Origin: Chloroflexota bacterium
GTDB taxonomy: Bacteria; Chloroflexota; Dehalococcoidia; Lucifugimonadales; Lucifugimonadaceae
Length of the DNA: 64,000 bases
Assembly: GCA_009838175.1 (NCBI GenBank)
Contig: VXSB01000014.1
Location: 1 to 64,000, forward strand
Direction: 5' to 3'
Under the pieces are notes generated by a model. It searched no databases. It was not told where the DNA came from and saw only the letters and a program-made list of their open reading frames with translations. Shown here one piece after another: positions 18,101 through 24,716 of the stretch; positions within the stretch are counted from its first letter, which is position 1; every line of letters starts with the position of its first letter. Position numbers and translations under genes: made by a program.

Positions 18101-18940
18101 CTGGTAGTAGATGAAGTTGATGGTGATTGTCGCATTGGCAGGTACCGACGCGGTTACGCGCATCCACGGCGCGATTTGACCTCTTGTACCGGAGAACAAG
18201 TCCTCGTCCAGCGATATGTAGTTCTCCAGATCCCCAAACGCGACATCGAGTGTGTCGTCGGTATTGTCCACGCTACCGAACCAGACGATCTTGCCATCGC
18301 CCCTGGGTGCCATAGGATGGGTACTCTCGTTCAAATTGAGACGATAGATACCGGACGAAGTAATAGTTGCGGCTGCGTTCCCTTGGGATACCGAAAAGAC
18401 CCCCGTAGCACTAGTCACTTCGGTATCTCCAGTGGTGGCGTTCTTCGATAAATCAGCAACGAGGTCGCCGAGCTCGCTGTTGATTACTCCCTCTTGCTCA
18501 ACACCATTAGCAGCGTCGCCATCGTCGGGTGTCGGCTGAGTTCCAGCAGTACCCACGGGATACAGTACTCCAGTGCGCCGGTCTCTATCTTTGTCATTGA
18601 TGCTGATCTGGATGACGTCTGAGTTGTTGAGGATCGCGCGTGGCACATTGCCCGAAGACTTGGGGTCGTTGGCATAGGTGGCGTAGATCGAACTTCCAGC
18701 ATCCACTTCGGTGATGGCATCGCGTCCGGCGACGTTGTAGCCTTCAGTGGCGTCACCATCTTTGCAATCGCCCACCGCGAAAGCATCGCTGTTCGTCGTG
18801 TAGCACGTACCGACGTTCAGAACGTCGATCGTTCCGGTAGCCGCTTCTACCGTGCCCGATGATCCGCCTCGCACCGCCACAACCGCAACGGCCAGTATCA
18901 GCACGGCCAGAGCCGTCAAGATTCTCGATGAAAGCTGCAC
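15146..18940 (-). CDS. Giant secreted surface protein, paralogue 1
   Basis: Secreted protein of 1264 residues and unknown function. It starts at GTG 18940 behind a strong AGGAGG (9-base spacing). A signal peptide (hydrophobic residues about 5-24) probably ends near 'TVEA'. Next come a two-Cys segment ('NVGTCYTTNSDAFAVGDC'), a 'YATYANDPK' block, an 'LRLTDADGAG' Asp-rich loop, an Ig-like region ('GPVTIRYKNSNG', 'IDSPMHN'), and a Big/SwmB-like module around residues 690-800 ('VKVVFDNDVDASS', 'DLAGNES'). The C-terminal module (about 1075-1264) has two GWN units, the first ending 'ARYGYWVHS' and the second 'GTGVWVYYTKDHDIAP'. No LPxTG, SLH or terminal membrane helix is visible. It is the last gene of the array in transcription direction and has its own promoter. 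S-layer, adhesin or matrix roles are possible. Confidence 0.85.
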   Translation of the reverse strand: MQLSSRILTALAVLILAVAVVAVRGGSSGTVEAATGTIDVLNVGTCYTTNSDAFAVGDCKDGDATEGYNVAGRDAITEVDAGSSIYATYANDPKSSGNVPRAILNNSDVIQISINDKDRDRRTGVLYPVGTAGTQPTPDDGDAANGVEQEGVINSELGDLVADLSKNATTGDTEVTSATGVFSVSQGNAAATITSSGIYRLNLNESTHPMAPRGDGKIVWFGSVDNTDDTLDVAFGDLENYISLDEDLFSGTRGQIAPWMRVTASVPANATITINFIYYQTSQREILAGGRKKANYIGYTDTENTPPNNVEIEQGLGTFEPVFFDNENNNKPGDQAALVLGAGSDGEQIEQNLWLKETDDFTGVYEGFLRLTDADGAGLCDHDGEADTDPKRCNWGLDVRDAESGMMEGAAYLGVESGPVTIRYKNSNGDVRTSTVLIDKDPPAIQIDSPMHNTSSKDDSPDLLGSFSDGGGSNLRGNSFRVYADNRSDDSNDDKPIWDFRVDGGRDGNPYGYVCVDADDDAAGECDDPLGTAALRGHYAGYMEPNPEQDNSETFGIIKGMDVYLSTEAVNSVTGARNYKAQTAEDYEDGDDSGVFDTVIRIDFPPTRSDNRYNNTIDIQAVVLDIAGNFGFSDSQPSDPTFIHDFGTATTDDRDDSDVHNVLGWYSRHQYRLDDVDPEYSAKESATGFFTDENGKQTRSNSGVKVVFDNDVDASSIGIGTFVVKLDSGESATITDVDVDGKNVYLMLEETLEPDATPMVDLATGASILDLAGNESTDRRLVGIEVNDGILPTFTITLSGGTGLNEDIDGQGPSELTRGQMTISVESNEDIQGAPKFAVVCSNLTWGDPKAENDVAKFASNRSGAHDSITNAEPNETHRTGTDDEGSSVVRTMCPDHMKGDTTFFDVAETSALARPGNRWEYLWAKLSGDQEVEDGTLSVIVWGRDRSSYESGGKDVHNYSSTTTTFVFDQDLKAAWEEGMNSELVPDDGDNVFEPRPFVLLAFRDEKTKVDVTKFTVDKVDYTADLQILDDNEFVWWPEPLDYGKYTVYVEANDAANNTGDHTYSFTVKERSPFVLSLLAGWNSVSFPANPIDRALHAVFTNDAVDVVIGWDATNPVSPWRSASKMDGVWTTHDEYGTLNDIEARYGYWVHSTGFVTQAVKLSGSGDRATDGQPSPADIPTDTGWNFVGVVDVDGDQTQDDAGETLRNSSNDPITAAEYLGNYTRAYTWDHVNNTWDIVKTDEGITIGTGVWVYYTKDHDIAP

Positions 18941-19415
18941 AGCTGCAGTCCTCCTCTATCTATATCTCTACCGGTTCGATACCCGACACAGCAACGCCTA
19001 CTCTCAATAAGCCAGCGTCGAAGCGGTCTTGCCCGGATGTTTCCATAGCACTCTCAAGACGCGCAACGAACCACACGCCCGCAGGCACGCCCTGAAATCT
19101 ATATGATACCGAATATATGCCACCGCGTGTGTGCTGTCAATCAATTTCTTTGAGAACTAACTCCCAAAGAATGCGAAAACCACAGGCGCCCACGTTTTTA
19201 TGAACCGTGATTGCGGTGATGACCGACGATGGGCCGTGACGGGGTTCTCGGGATCAGCGCCGCATCGTCTTTTGAACTGCGATTTTCATGATTGGAATGA
19301 TGGACTGAGACGCGGCGCAGCGACAACGCACCCTCCCCTTTTTGCGCCAGCAAAAGGGGGACGCGGAGAGCGAAGCGAGACGCAGGGGGTTCACACTCTC
19401 CCCGGCCCGTATTTC
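18941..19415. other. Gene-free leader and repeat region upstream of paralogue 1
   Basis: No gene is supported. It holds the AGGAGG site (complement of 18950-18955), the long leader, the promoter at 19112-19140, a 'GAACTGCGATTTTCATGAT' repeat fragment near 19274, and a dispersed repeat 'CTCCCCTTTTTGCGCCAGC...GACGCAGGGGG' at about 19332-19390. That repeat contains the short hairpin CCCCTTTT/AAAAGGGG. Confidence 0.7.
19112..19140 (-). promoter_or_regulatory. Sigma70-type promoter of surface-protein gene 1
   Basis: On the minus strand: TTGACA (19140-19135), 17-base spacer, TATATT (19117-19112). This is a perfect -35, optimal spacing and 5/6 match at -10. A start near 19105 would give a leader of about 165 nt before the GTG at 18940. 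A second candidate -10, TATCAT, lies just downstream and is conserved upstream of the third paralogue. Confidence 0.72.
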
Positions 19416-19964
19416 GAACTATGATTGCTGTGATTCGAAATGATGAACTGTGATGGGTTTTTCGGGATCATCGCCCGTTGTCCGGGCGGAGCGCGGGGGA
19501 GTAGCGGTTGTTGACGAGCCGGTTGAACTCGAGGCGCCCGGCGCCGAAGTTGAGCAGAAGGCCGAGTTCCACGTTGTACGCCTCCACGTAGTTCATCGCC
19601 TGCGCCCAGTGCGCCTTTTCAAGCTGGCCCACCGCCTTGATCTCCACCGTCAACACCCCGCCCACCAGGAAGTCAACGCGACGAACACCGACCTGGAGAC
19701 CCTTGTACATGATCGTCATCTCCACCTCCCGCCCGAACTCGATCCCCGCGCGCGCCATCTCCGACGCCAGCGCCCGCTGGTACACCACCTCCTGGAAGCC
19801 GGCGCCCAGAACCGAGTGCACCTCCATCGCGCAGCCGATCACCGCCCCGGTCAGACCCGAATGTTCATACCCTCTGGGCAACAGACACCCTCCCTCCTAG
19901 AAGAGCCGTCTACACGAAGCAACCCATCACAGCACATCATCGAGCATCATCGCAATCATAGTTC
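19416..19964. mobile_element. Inverted-repeat-bounded cassette carrying a GxxExxY gene
   Basis: The left end 19416-19457 and the reverse complement of the right end 19923-19964 agree at 34 of 42 positions, both starting GAACTATGATTGC and ending CTGTGATGGG. Between them lies only the GxxExxY gene. The equivalent position at the next array junction (24384-24475) has the same kind of ends with no gene. This suggests a small mobile or recombining cassette, but no transposase and no clear target-site duplication are seen. Confidence 0.55.
19468..19881 (-). CDS. GxxExxY family protein (PDDEXK nuclease-like)
   Basis: Small protein of 137 residues in the GxxExxY family (PD-(D/E)XK_3 fold). The name motif is visible as 'GFQEVVY', after 'LTGAVIGCAMEVHSVLGAG'. 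The nuclease-like core follows as 'RRVDFLVGGVLTVEIKAV', giving the D...E-x-K metal site. The biological role of the family is not established; members are widely scattered and often sit inside repeats. Here it interrupts the junction between surface paralogues 1 and 2 and is bounded by 42-bp imperfect inverted repeats. No signal peptide is present. The ATG at 19881 gives the usual family length. Confidence 0.85.
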   Translation of the reverse strand: MPRGYEHSGLTGAVIGCAMEVHSVLGAGFQEVVYQRALASEMARAGIEFGREVEMTIMYKGLQVGVRRVDFLVGGVLTVEIKAVGQLEKAHWAQAMNYVEAYNVELGLLLNFGAGRLEFNRLVNNRYSPALRPDNGR

Positions 19965-19993
19965 AAAAACATCACAAAAATCACAGTTCAAAA

Positions 19994-20023
19994 AAACACC
20001 CCCGCGTCTCCGCGGGGGTGTTT
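19994..20023 (-). terminator. Intrinsic terminator after surface-protein gene 2
   Basis: 13-bp stem AAACACCCCCGCG (19994-20006) / CGCGGGGGTGTTT (20011-20023), loop TCTC; the minus strand continues in a run of seven Ts counting the stem end. It lies 48 bp past the stop. An identical hairpin stands after paralogue 3 (24613-24642). Confidence 0.9.
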
Positions 20024-20071
20024 CTGTGCTCTATCCCCTCCCCTCTATGGGGAGGATGGTCGCTCTATGCC

Positions 20072-23000
20072 TTACGGCGCAATACCTCCGCCGTAGTAGA
20101 CCCAGATACCTTCACCGATAGTGACCGTCTCGTCTCCTTCAAGGATGTCGAAGCGGTTGCGTATCGCATCCCAGCTGTAGGCACGAACGTGCGAACCGAG
20201 GTAGTCGCTAGCCTTGACTTTGGTGTCGCCGTTCTTAAGCGCCTCACCGTAGTTGTCCTGCGTCTGGTCGCCGTCTTGATCGACGACTCCGACGAAGTTC
20301 CAACCCGGGTTGGTGGGTATCTCAACCAAGTCTGCCGGCACCGCATTGGGGTCTTCGCGGTTCTGCTTGCCGATCAGTGCCACCGACTGGGTTACGAAGC
20401 CCTGAGCGTGTACCCAGTATCCGTAGCGCGCGGTAATCCTTCCCAGCGTCGCGAAGTTGCTGTGCGTCGACCACTCGCCTTCCATGCGAGTTGCGATGCT
20501 CCACGGTGCCTCTGGATTCTCGCCGTCCCACGCCGCGATCATGTCCACTATCGGCTCAGTGAATACTGATCCGACACTGGGATCCAAGGGGTTGGCAGGG
20601 AACGACACTGCGTTCCAACCAGCGATCAGCTTGACGTCGAACGTGGCACGCTCGGCGACCTCGAAGCTGTATTCGTCTGAACCCTTGTTACCTGCAGCGT
20701 CAACGGCTTCAACCGCCACATTGTGCGAGCCGAGAGCGAGACTTTCCGGCCAGTACAGGAAGCGCTTCGCTCCTAGCGTCTGCACCTGCTCTGTCTGTTC
20801 AGTATCGTCAACCGTCAACTTGCTAACCGATACCGTCGTTGCGTCCTTGTAGTTCAACAATAGGAACGGTCGAGGATCGGTTACCACGGCTTTATTGCCA
20901 GGCGTGGGATCCAGATCCGGCGCCTCCGTGTCGAGGTTGAACTCGGCTGTTGCTACACCCCAGTTGTAGGTGTCGTTTGCGGCCGGGGTCGTCGCTGGAT
21001 TCCGACCTTGCGGGCTCGCATACGATTGGCGGTCCCGTGCGTATGCGACTACTGTCAACTTACCGTTAGGCATCATCTTCCGTTCGCCGAAGTTCTGCCA
21101 CTGATACTCCCACTCGAGACCGGGGCGTGAGAACGTCTGGAGCGGCTCCACTAGCCTGTCTTGGGCGTCTTCTAGTTCACCGCAATCGATTGCTGGTTGG
21201 TCAAAGTTATCACTAGATTGACCTTTGATCGGACCGCTGCGAGCTCCAGTGAAGTCGGAAAGACCCTTGTCATTCTCGTCATCATCGTTGCTATCCCACT
21301 CGATGTTCGAGCACACTACCGCGAGCGACGGAGTGCTGTTGACCTCTTCGTCTGAAGCGACCGTTATGGTCATGGCTTTATTGGTCAGCTTGTCTGATGC
21401 TTCGTTTCCTTCGCCGGTTCCAGAGCCTCCGCTCAAGGTCACGGTGAGTATTGGCGCGATACCGTCGTTCACTTCGATTGGGCCACCGGCGGTCGCCAGG
21501 CCACCACGCGTCAATCGGTTGCCGGCAGGGTCTAAGATCGCCTGCCCACTGGCGATGTGGACCGACGGCGTAGCATCCGACGCCAGCTCCTCACCAAGCA
21601 ACAGGTACACCTGGTTACCCTCTACCGTGACATCCGTCACTGTAGCCGATGCGTCGCCGTTCATCACCTCAAACGTGCCGACGCCGATGGTATCGGCATC
21701 TACAGCCGAGTCGAAGACGATCAAGACGCCCGAACGGTTCACTGCCGGTTTCTTGCTGTCATTGATGCCGTAGAACCCGGTCACAGACTGCTCTCGGTAG
21801 ACCTCAGGATCCTTCTCGTCAAGGAAGAAGATGTGCCGGGCGTACCAGCCCAAAACGTTGTATCGACCTGTCTTTCGGTCGTCATCTTCCGTGCCGAAGT
21901 CGTTGATCAAGCGCGGGCCAGCATCGTCGCTGTCGGAGAAGCCGATGTTGCCGGCTCTGTCCGCTACTAGCGCCTGGAAGTCAATCGTGTTGTTGTACGG
22001 CTCAACTTCTTCCCCATCAGAATCTAAGATCCTGATACGAACCGAGTTGGCGAACGTCCCATTCGTAGCACCATCGCTGTACCGGTCACCGCCAACCGTC
22101 AACAGCGTGAGAGTTTCATCCTTATACACATCCATATGGTCGATGACACCGAATTGGGATTGTTCATCGGCCGTCGATGTATCTGCAACAGGGTACCCTT
22201 GGTAGTCCTCGATATCGCGCAACTCATCGTCTGCTGCTGGTGCCCCCACATATCCGTAAAGGCCGCCCATATCAAGGTCAAGATTCAACGCGTCTTGGCT
22301 GGTAATACCATCTCCACTCTCTAGAGAGTCGTTGGTGTTGTCGACGTACAGCTGGAACGAGGTTTGTCGCAGTCCAGATTCGCTGTCATTGAATGAGCCC
22401 GCGAACTCTGGCGATGTGTCTTGATCCTCGGATTTGTGCGCCGGAGTGTCGATCTGGATAGCCGGCGGAACCGTATCGATCGTTATCGTCTTAGTCTGCA
22501 CGTGGCCGTCAGTGTCCCGGTACTCGATCGTTACTGGACCACTCTCGACACCGATAACCGCAGCTCCGTTAATGTCCGACCCCATTGCGGCTCCGACATC
22601 CAAACCCCAGTTATTGGGTGGTGCTGTCGGGTCATCACCTCTTCCATCACCGTCCGCGTCGGTCAGGCGCGCGTAGCCCTCGTAACGACCAGTAAAGCGC
22701 CCCGTCTCGTAGAGCCATAGGTGCTGCTCACTAGCATCTCCATCGGACTTTACCTTTACCGTCAAAGCGCTATTGCCTTCGCGCTCGGATCTGGGGAAGT
22801 CTGGCGCGTGGACAGTGTTGCCCGCACTGTCAGAAGTGGGGTAATCCGTTGCATCCGCTGGGTCGGCGCCAGGGCTTTCAATCGACTTTCCACCGATCAA
22901 GGTTTCTCGCTCGCTCGTGTAGTAGACGATGTACTGGAGAAGGACAAGCGTCGAGGCCGTCGCAGGAGCGTTGACCTGCACGTTCAGCCAAGGCGCGACC

Positions 23001-23908
23001 GCTCCGCCATCTTCGTCGGCAGTTCGTCCGGAACCACGGTCTTCGTCAAGAACTAGCGAGGGCAAGGTGCCCGACAAATCTTTGAAGGGTCCGTCTCCGG
23101 TGCCTCCACAAGCGCCGTCGGCGGTGTTAGTGGCATCGCCGTCCAAGCACCCGAAGAACTTGATGACCGCGTTATCGCCAGCGTGCATCGGGAGATAAGC
23201 CGAACCATCAGCGAGTATTACTCTCAATCCATTCGTGACACCGGCGGGCAGTGGTACGACATTACTGTCAGTCGTGTCGTCGTCCCAACGATCTTCTGCC
23301 AAGTAATAGGTCTTTGTTCCGTCAGTGGCCTCGGAGTAAGTTATCGTCTCGGCTGTTACGGCGCTACCACCCACCATCCTCGCTTCGGCGGCAGTAATTG
23401 AGGCGGGATCCGCAGGGTCATCGATCTCTTGCATGTCGATATTACCGAAGACCCCCGTGATCACGTCAAGATCACTTTGAGAGATCTGAAAACCAGCCGC
23501 GGTGTCAGCATCTGTGTTACTTACCCGCAACAACACGGGCGTCCGCTTATCGCGGTCGGAGTCCTGGATGCTGATCTTTATCAGGTCGGAGTTTTTGAGG
23601 ATGCCGCGCGGGTTGTCAGCCGCTGTCTTCGGGTCGTGCGAGTAAGTGGCAAAGACCGTGCCGACTTCGCTGATGCTATCGCGCCCAGTCACCTCGTAAG
23701 ACGTACCTTCCGGGTTACCGTCTCCGTCGTCGCAGTTGGCGACCGCGAACACGTCGCTGTTCGTCGTGTAGCACGTACCGACGTTCAGAACGTCGATCGT
23801 TCCGGTAGCCGCTTCTACCGTGCCCGATGATCCGCCTCGCACCGCCACAACCGCAACGGCCAGTATCAGCACGGCCAGAGCCGTCAAGATTCTCGATGAA
23901 AGCTGCAC
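20072..23908 (-). CDS. Giant secreted surface protein, paralogue 2
   Basis: Protein of 1278 residues. The first about 52 residues are identical to paralogue 1, and the GTG start and AGGAGG site are the same. After 'CYTTNSD' the two sequences diverge at once. The architecture is shared: 'FATYSHDPKT', 'ARLTDADGDGRGDD' (EF-hand-like Asp loop), 'GPVTIEYRDTDG', 'PPAIQIDTPAH', 'FSDSDDAGPRLINDFG', an Ig-like module with 'VLIVFDSAVDADT' and 'LDPAGNRLT', 'TLSGGSGTGEGNE', 'PRPFLLLNYKD', then GWN units 'AGWNAVSFPANPLD' and 'PGWNFVGVVDQDGDQTQD', ending 'GIWVYYGGGIAP'. It is strongly acidic. The 'DQDGDQTQD' stretch resembles a calcium-binding loop, which is inference. The terminator lies directly downstream. 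Confidence 0.85.
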   Translation of the reverse strand: MQLSSRILTALAVLILAVAVVAVRGGSSGTVEAATGTIDVLNVGTCYTTNSDVFAVANCDDGDGNPEGTSYEVTGRDSISEVGTVFATYSHDPKTAADNPRGILKNSDLIKISIQDSDRDKRTPVLLRVSNTDADTAAGFQISQSDLDVITGVFGNIDMQEIDDPADPASITAAEARMVGGSAVTAETITYSEATDGTKTYYLAEDRWDDDTTDSNVVPLPAGVTNGLRVILADGSAYLPMHAGDNAVIKFFGCLDGDATNTADGACGGTGDGPFKDLSGTLPSLVLDEDRGSGRTADEDGGAVAPWLNVQVNAPATASTLVLLQYIVYYTSERETLIGGKSIESPGADPADATDYPTSDSAGNTVHAPDFPRSEREGNSALTVKVKSDGDASEQHLWLYETGRFTGRYEGYARLTDADGDGRGDDPTAPPNNWGLDVGAAMGSDINGAAVIGVESGPVTIEYRDTDGHVQTKTITIDTVPPAIQIDTPAHKSEDQDTSPEFAGSFNDSESGLRQTSFQLYVDNTNDSLESGDGITSQDALNLDLDMGGLYGYVGAPAADDELRDIEDYQGYPVADTSTADEQSQFGVIDHMDVYKDETLTLLTVGGDRYSDGATNGTFANSVRIRILDSDGEEVEPYNNTIDFQALVADRAGNIGFSDSDDAGPRLINDFGTEDDDRKTGRYNVLGWYARHIFFLDEKDPEVYREQSVTGFYGINDSKKPAVNRSGVLIVFDSAVDADTIGVGTFEVMNGDASATVTDVTVEGNQVYLLLGEELASDATPSVHIASGQAILDPAGNRLTRGGLATAGGPIEVNDGIAPILTVTLSGGSGTGEGNEASDKLTNKAMTITVASDEEVNSTPSLAVVCSNIEWDSNDDDENDKGLSDFTGARSGPIKGQSSDNFDQPAIDCGELEDAQDRLVEPLQTFSRPGLEWEYQWQNFGERKMMPNGKLTVVAYARDRQSYASPQGRNPATTPAANDTYNWGVATAEFNLDTEAPDLDPTPGNKAVVTDPRPFLLLNYKDATTVSVSKLTVDDTEQTEQVQTLGAKRFLYWPESLALGSHNVAVEAVDAAGNKGSDEYSFEVAERATFDVKLIAGWNAVSFPANPLDPSVGSVFTEPIVDMIAAWDGENPEAPWSIATRMEGEWSTHSNFATLGRITARYGYWVHAQGFVTQSVALIGKQNREDPNAVPADLVEIPTNPGWNFVGVVDQDGDQTQDNYGEALKNGDTKVKASDYLGSHVRAYSWDAIRNRFDILEGDETVTIGEGIWVYYGGGIAP

Positions 23909-24400
23909 AGCTGCAGTCCTCCTCTATCTATATCTCTACCGGTTCGATACCCGACACAGCAACGCCTACTCTCAATAAGCCAGCGTCGAAGCGGTCTTGC
24001 CCGGATGTTTCCATAGCACTCTCAAGACGCGCAACGAACCACACGCCCGCAGGCACGCCCTGAAATCTATATGATACCGAATATATGCCACCGCGTGTGT
24101 GCTGTCAATCAATTTCTTTGAGAACTAACTCCCAAAGAATGCGAAAACCACAGGCGCCCACGTTTTTATGAACCGTGATTGCGGTGATGACCGACGATGG
24201 GCCGTGACGGGGTTCTCGGGATCAGCGCCGCATCGTCTTTTGAACTGCGATTTTCATGATTGGAATGATGGACTGAGACGCGGCGCAGCGACAACGCACC
24301 CTCCCCTTTTTGCGCCAGCAAAAGGGGGACGCGGAGAGCGAAGCGAGACGCAGGGGGTTCACACTCTCCCCGGCCCGTATTTCGAACTATGATTGCTGTG
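23754..24400. repeat. Direct repeat copy B (matches 18786-19432)
   Basis: Second copy of the roughly 647-bp block, covering the 5' end of paralogue 2, its leader, promoter and the 'CCCCTTTTTGCGCCAGC' repeat. The right boundary after 'ATGATTGCTGTG' falls inside a GAACTATGAT-ended element, so that repeat may have served as a recombination end. Confidence 0.9.
24080..24108 (-). promoter_or_regulatory. Sigma70-type promoter of surface-protein gene 2
   Basis: Same sequence as at 19112-19140, shifted by 4968 bp: TTGACA (24108-24103), 17-base spacer, TATATT (24085-24080). Two members of the array therefore carry identical promoters and leaders. Confidence 0.72.
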
Positions 24401-24612
24401 GTTTGACTGATGGGCTGCGATGGAGTGCGGGGAAAGGATCACGACAATCATTGAGCATCATCGCAATCATAGTTCAAATGGCCACCAGCAACCTCTACGC
24501 CGCCGCCGTTCCCGCGCAGGGGTATCCGGAGGGGCGCAGCTGGGAGGAGTGCGGCAATCCTACCCCATTCCTTCAATCCTTTAAATTCCTAAAATCCGGG
24601 TTCAGACAAAAA

Positions 24613-24642
24613 AAACACCCCCGCGTCTCCGCGGGGGTGTTT
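24613..24642 (-). terminator. Intrinsic terminator after surface-protein gene 3
   Basis: Same 13-bp stem and loop as at 19994-20023 (AAACACCCCCGCG / CGCGGGGGTGTTT, loop TCTC) with a T-rich minus-strand tail, 74 bp beyond the stop of the 24717-28571 gene. Confidence 0.88.
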
Positions 24643-24716
24643 CTGCGCTCTATCCTATCCATCCCCTCTCCCTCGATGGGAGGAGAGGGATAGGCAGTGG
24701 TGAGGGCGAGTCAGCC

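Larger units (their letters stand above)
18786..19432. repeat. Direct repeat copy A (about 647 bp, identical by eye to copy B)
   Basis: This block matches 23754-24400 at a constant offset of 4968 bp with no difference seen by eye. It covers about 51 codons of the surface-protein 5' end, the RBS, the leader, the promoter and further upstream repeats, then ends abruptly after 'ATGATTGCTGTG'. Divergence resumes directly on both sides. It points to recent duplication or gene conversion. Confidence 0.9.
23909..24716. other. Gene-free junction between paralogues 2 and 3
   Basis: About 800 bp with no supported gene. It holds the leader and promoter of paralogue 2, the dispersed 'CCCCTTTTTGCGCCAGC' repeat (about 24300-24358), a 92-bp element with ends GAACTATGATTGC (24384) and GCAATCATAGTTC (to 24475), a stretch of unclear origin (24476-24600) with 'CAATCC'-type repeats, the terminator at 24613-24642, and a degraded CCCTCTCC palindrome near 24663. 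Confidence 0.7.

Noticed and set aside
19416-19964. A classical insertion sequence
   Set aside because: The only gene is a GxxExxY protein with a nuclease-like core, not a transposase, and no target-site duplication was found.
24476-24600. A possible small gene or gene remnant in the paralogue 2-3 junction
   Set aside because: No start, RBS or family pattern supports it; the sequence is repeat-like with 'CAATCC' strings.
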